Part shown: positions 59,401 to 64,000 of the stretch, piece after piece
Layout: each line of letters begins with the position of its first letter
How positions within the stretch are numbered: position 1 is the stretch's first letter
Assembly (NCBI RefSeq): GCF_018320785.1
Contig: NC_054875.1
Coordinates: 28,525,157 to 28,589,156 of the forward strand
Length of the DNA: 64,000 bases
Reading direction: 5' to 3'
Source: Cheilinus undulatus
Lineage: Eukaryota > Chordata > Actinopteri > Labriformes > Labridae
The notes under the pieces: model-generated
Database searches by the model: none
What the model was told of the DNA's origin: nothing
What the model saw: only the letters and a program-made list of their open reading frames with translations
Made by a program: the position numbers and the translations under genes

Positions 59401-62400
59401 AAGAAATAATCCAGTCAGCTTGCTGTCAGCTTGCTACAGCTGGAGCTATGACTTATATGAACTGGAGGAACTAATGCAAGGCTTCATTGGTATAAGGTGT
59501 AAATTAATACAAGGTATTAATATGTACATATTGTAAAAACATAGCAAGGCAACAGTATTCAAAGAAAAATTACAAGTCTGGGCCAGTATACCAAATTGGA
59601 ATATGGTGCCAAATTAGATGGCAGATAGATGAAACTAGTTCCTAAACTAAACCACAATTATAATGCAAATTAATCTATTTAAAAAACCAATGCGGACAAA
59701 GCTGGTAAAATGCTGCCTTACCTCAAAGTTTCCAGTCGACAGTGTGGACTCTCTAGTCCAGTCGAAAGCAGTTTAACCCCAGCATCCTTGAGGTAGTTGT
59801 TGTCACTTAAGTCCAGCTCTCTCAGACAAGAAGAGGTGGACATCAGTGCTGCTGCCAAAGAATCACAGCAACTGTCTGACAAACTGCAGCTCTTCAAGCT
59901 GAAATTTCAAATAAAGAATGACTCAAACATGTCACTTGTAGCTCAGCACTGCTATGCTTTCATACACAGGGCACTAAAATTACCTGACTGAAATGCTGTT
60001 TGGTTAATCTGAATCACTCTTGTACAGATGTTATCATTAGCACAAGAAGACAAATGGTGGAGGGGTGTAACGAAATATCAAATCTGTCTCTGAAGGTTAA
60101 CTGACCTTAAAATCTCCAGTCTGCAGTTTGGATTTCTTAGGCCGACACACAGCAGCTTCACTCCTGAATCCAGCAGGTAGTCATTTTCACTCAGGTCCAG
60201 CTCCCGAAGATGGGAGGGGTTTGACATGAGAGCTGAAGATAAAACTTCACAATGCCACTCAGAGAGTCCACAGCAAGAAAGTCTGCAAATACATCACATT
60301 TGGTGTAATGTTAAAGTACTAAGTGCTGCAACAGATACTGAGCAAAATCATAATGAAATTTAAAGCATCTCCTCTAGGTACTGTTAGCATGAACTGCTGC
60401 TATAAGTAATAATACAGGTGATCAATGCTTATTTCAAACATAATTTTACTTGCAGGTACAAACACAGTGAATTGAATTATAATAAGAGCATTTTTTCATT
60501 ATGATCCCGGGGTCCTCCTTTAATGTAGCCCTTTGGTGTCAAGTTTTATTATTTTCTAAAAATATGATGCACTCTTAGCACCTTTATAGTACCTAAAGAG
60601 TGGGCTACATCCAGTACATTCCCTCTCCAAATTCATTGTGTATTTCAAGTGGTAACATTGCTGTACAAAGTATGCCGGGATAAAAAGCAATGTTGACCAG
60701 GCTAGTGGTGCAACTTTTTAGCAGCTTTTCTCCCTCATTAGGTCATTACAATCGATCTAAAGAAAAGGACGACATGTTGCGTAAATATTTTTTGTGGAAT
60801 GCTGCTGAAAAAAACTCCTCAATTAAAGATATTAAGTGACCAATGAAGATGGGCAGCACATTTCTAGGTAAATTGGTCATGGGCTATGGTCCGCACTTCA
60901 CAACTATCAGTGTTACTGAATGCTGAAAATTTAGTAACTAATCCATAAAATGAAACAGGTGGTATTAAAAGAGCAACACAAATGTACAGAAATTGGTTAT
61001 TGTGGACTTTGCACAATATTGGAAGGCATCATAATTTTTTTTGCCCTATGGCATACCCCCAGTCTGCTTCTACTGAAGAGTTTATGATATTTGCTGTCTT
61101 TTAAGTGTCTTTTTATGTATCACCTTGTGTAGATGTGTTATCATTAAAAGGCACATATTTCCTAAGGTAAGACAAAAACAAACAACTTCCTTTTGTAGGC
61201 AAAATGTTCAAGTCTTGGGTATTTCATAACTGATCCACACATTTATCAAAGTCTTTGATACAAAATATCAAAGTTCTATTTTCTAGTTTTTCCAGGGCTT
61301 TCAATCATTTATCTTTCTTCATTAAATATATGAGATATAGTCCAAGCTTACACTTCAGTGATTGGGATAAAGTGTCAATAGGCATAAAGGTAACTGTAAT
61401 GTTAATATCCTGACTTACTTAGCATGTCTGCAGTTTCTCACAGCTGGAAGCAATCTCCGCCTTCCATCTATGGTTGAGTTGTATTTCTTCAGATCCAAGA
61501 CATCAAGAACCTCCTCAGACATCTGCAGCATGTAGGCAAGTGCAGAGCAATGGGTCTTAGTCAGTTTTTTCTCTGATCTATTGTCTGACTGCAGATACTC
61601 TTGAATATCCTGGTGCACTGACTGGTCATTCATCTCCATCAAACAGTGGAAGATGTTGATGCATCTGTCAGGAGAAGTATCATATGCATTCATCTTCTTC
61701 AGGTTGTTTATTGCTCTCTGGATGCTTTCTGTACTGCTTGCTGTCCAGCCTACCAGACCTTCTAAAAGATGATGGTTGGACTCCAACAGTAGTCCATGAA
61801 GGAAGCGAACAAAGAGGTCTAGATGGCCATTTCCACTGTTCAAGGACTTTTTAACAACTCTGCTGAGAAAGATATCAAGACCTGCTTCGCTGCTGTTTTT
61901 GTCCCAGTCTTCTCCCACGAACGTCACCAGCACTTCCACCTCCTTGTTGAGATAACAGTCAATCATATAGACAGCTGCAAGAAACTCTTGAATACTCAAA
62001 TGAACAAAGCAGTAAATCATCTTCTGAAAGAGTACGCACTCTTGTTTGAAGATCTCAGTGCACAGTCCTGAGAAAACTAAGGCTTCTCTGACATCAAGAC
62101 CACAACTCTCCAGGTCTTCCTGGTAGAACATGATGTTTCCCTTTTCCAGATTTTCAAATGCAAGTCTCCCCAACTTCAGAAGGACTTCCTTGTTTATCTG
62201 CATCTGTTCCTGCTGAGTTGCTCCATGCTCCTGATCATACTTCTGTGTTTTCCTCTTGGTCTGAACCAGCAGAAAGTGTGCGTACATCTCGGTCAGGGTC
62301 TTGGGCAGCTCTTTTTGGTCAGCAGACAACATGTGCTTCAGGACTGTAGCAGTGATCCAACAGAAAACTGGGATGTAACACATAATGTAGAGGCTCCTGG

Positions 62401-63219
62401 ATGCCTTAATGTGTGAGACCACTCTGCTGGACATTGGATCATCACTGAATCTCTTCCTGAAGTACTCTTCTTTCTGTGCGTCTGTAAAACCTCGTACTTC
62501 TGTCATCCTGTCCACATAAGATGGAAGGATCTGATTGGCTGCTGCAGGTCTGGAAGTTATCCACAAGAGAGCTGAAGGGAGCAGATTCCCCCTGATGAGG
62601 TTCATCAAGAGCAAGCTGATTGATGACCTCTGGTTGACATCTGACACAGTCTCATTGTTGTGGAAGTCCAACGAAAGTCTGCTTTCGTCCAAACCATCAA
62701 AAATGAACAAAACTTTACAGAGAGCAAGCTTTTGAGCTGTGACTGACTGTAGCATTGGGTGAAAATCGTGAAGCAGCCTCAAGAGACTGTACTGCTCCTC
62801 TTTGACCAAGTTCAGTTCCCTGAAAGAGAGCAGAATCACAAGGCTGATATCTTGGTTTTCCAGGCCCTCTGCCCAGTCGAGGGTGAACTTCTGCACTGAG
62901 AAGGTTTTTCCGATGCCAGCGATGCCGGTTGTTAGGACTACTCTGACTAATCCCTTTTGTCCAGGTAAGACCTTGAAGATGTCATGGCATTTGATTGGAG
63001 TTTCATGCAGGTTCTCATTTTTGGATATTGTCTCAAGCTGCCACACTTCATGCTGGACGTTAACTCCTTCACATTGGCCTTCAGTGATGTAAAGCTCAGT
63101 GTAGATACTGTTCAGGTGGGTGATAATTCCCACTTCAGCTGTCCCTTCTATTGCAATTTCACATCTTTGTTTGAGACTGAGCTTATGAGTGTCTAAAACC
63201 TCCTGCAGACTGCAATTGC
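55568..63219 (-). CDS. NLRC3-like FISNA-NACHT-LRR immune receptor, 5' incomplete
   Basis: Eight exons on the minus strand, 5' to 3': 63219-61419 (FISNA-NACHT, 1801 nt), 60282-60106, 59898-59722, 58884-58711, 58062-57889, 57570-57397, 55975-55802 (LRR exons, 174-177 nt each, all phase-compatible), and 55586-55568 (a few residues and TAA). The first exon opens with the fish FISNA signature ([24 protein letters not shown]), then NACHT with Walker A GIAGIGKT near 62915, Walker [11 protein letters not shown] near 62700 and WITSRP near 62560, and helical repeats after it. Each LRR exon has two ribonuclease-inhibitor-type repeats ([16 protein letters not shown]). Fish NLRs of this class are cytosolic innate sensors or regulators. 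No PYRIN, CARD or B30.2 domain is visible. A possible upstream short exon ends at 63907. No stop interrupts the frame, so it may be a working gene. Confidence 0.85.
56392..56449. repeat. 58-bp perfect palindrome
   Basis: Two 29-base arms (56392-56420 and 56421-56449) are exact complements with no loop, centred in an AT run. It is followed by (AT)n and (AC)n tracts up to 56495. It lies in the last LRR intron of the NLR gene. Confidence 0.9.
56496..57039 (-). mobile_element. Tc1/mariner-type element, second copy
   Basis: Ends CAGTGCTTAACAAATTTATT (left) and the inverse TAAATGTGTTAAGCACTG (right) match the family at 14230-15560. The minus-strand frame 56612-56526 encodes the 28-residue transposase start [20 protein letters not shown], then stops after SLRQI. 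It is a short deletion derivative in an intron of the NLR gene. Confidence 0.8.
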
Positions 63220-63906
63220 CTGAAAGACAAACAAAAAGTTATGTTTAAAAAAAGGGAATTAGATGCTGTTTAAGTCTCATGAGCGTTTGCGATGACATGG
63301 ACTTGAAGTTACAATGACATAACTACCTGAGCAACTGTGAGAGTTTGTGCTAAATTTCAGGTTATAACATCCAGGAGTTCCTGATGTGTCACATGACAGG
63401 GATGGAGGGAAACCTTGACGTCAGCATGGAGTCATAAAACCAGTTCATGCATGTCCTTAAGCTTTGCCCCAGCTGCATTCATTCCTGCTGATTTCACCTC
63501 TCCATTGATTGCTTCAGCCATCATATGGTTGCCCTCAGATTTTTCTACCTGTCTCTGTCACCTTAATCTCACACCCAAGCACCTCCTCTTGCCCTCTAGT
63601 ACCCCTTTATTGTTACTCTGACTGTGATCACCCATCTGCTCCTCTGTATTTTTTCCACTTTCAACCCATCTGCACCTAAAGCATAAATGCATAAATGTAA
63701 ACATGATTTTTTTCTCACTCACACTACCTTCAAACTTAAACATACTGTAACATATCAGGTGCAATGAGCTAGTTTATTTTAGTACTGAAGCATTATATTA
63801 AGCAGTTATCTATTTTAAATGTCCACTTTGATAAGTGATTAATAGTGCTGTTAAAAAAAAGTATTAATGCCAATTAATTAATTGTGGCTGAATGGGAGTC
63901 CTTTAC

Positions 63907-63969
63907 CTGAAGAAGTTGCAACAGTTTCCTTTTCTTTTGCAACATTCTGTTGACTTTTTTTAATTCCAC
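63907..63969 (-). CDS. Possible short upstream exon of the NLR gene
   Basis: On the minus strand a frame encoding roughly GIKKSQQNVAKEKETVATSS runs to a donor (CAG|GTAAAG) at 63907 with a phase that joins the FISNA exon at 63219. The acceptor side is weak (CTCAG near 63970), so this is a guess. The true N-terminus is likely to the right of the window. Confidence 0.3.
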
Positions 63970-64000
63970 TGAGACATTAATGATACTAATTTTATTCTGC

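Overview
The window looks like nuclear DNA of a ray-finned (teleost) fish. The evidence is compact spliced genes with GT-AG introns, a FISNA-type NLR gene of the kind expanded in fish, and dense typical fish mobile elements: Tc1/mariner remnants, hAT-like and TTAA-flanked MITEs, an L2 LINE tail, a Harbinger remnant and an RNase H-bearing I/Nimb-like LINE. There are no bacterial or viral features, and no rRNA, tRNA or CRISPR was recognised.

Layout. 1-13.7 kb: no convincing gene; mostly mobile elements, two satellites and some duplicated unclassified blocks. 13.96-32.0 kb (+): a 15-exon gene for a 490-aa SAMHD1-like protein (paralog A) that has the HD dNTPase core but no SAM domain and no C-terminal CDK-site tail. 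Its 7.5-kb and 3.9-kb introns are filled with nested transposons. 34.4-39.8 kb (-): a broken I/Nimb-like LINE. 40.89-53.82 kb (+): a 16-exon gene for a full-length 625-aa SAMHD1 (paralog B) with SAM domain, HD core and a C-terminal TPLK motif. 55.57-63.2 kb and on to the right edge (-): an NLRC3-like gene with one large FISNA-NACHT exon, six LRR exons and a short terminal exon. Its 5' end is at or beyond the window edge, and it converges tail to tail with paralog B.

Biology. SAMHD1 hydrolyses dNTPs to deoxynucleosides plus triphosphate and so restricts retroviruses and controls nucleotide pools. The locus holds a tandem pair, one full-length and one stripped to the HD core, beside an innate immune sensor. 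Shared intron phases from the first HD exon onward show the two came from one gene. Paralog A keeps the metal-binding HD residues, the allosteric-site residues and the redox cysteines, but has Cys where human SAMHD1 has Tyr374 in the substrate pocket. That makes it the most interesting gene here.

Exon boundaries were read by eye from splice signals, reading frame and family similarity. No alignment or database search was run. Human residue numbers are from established SAMHD1 structural knowledge.
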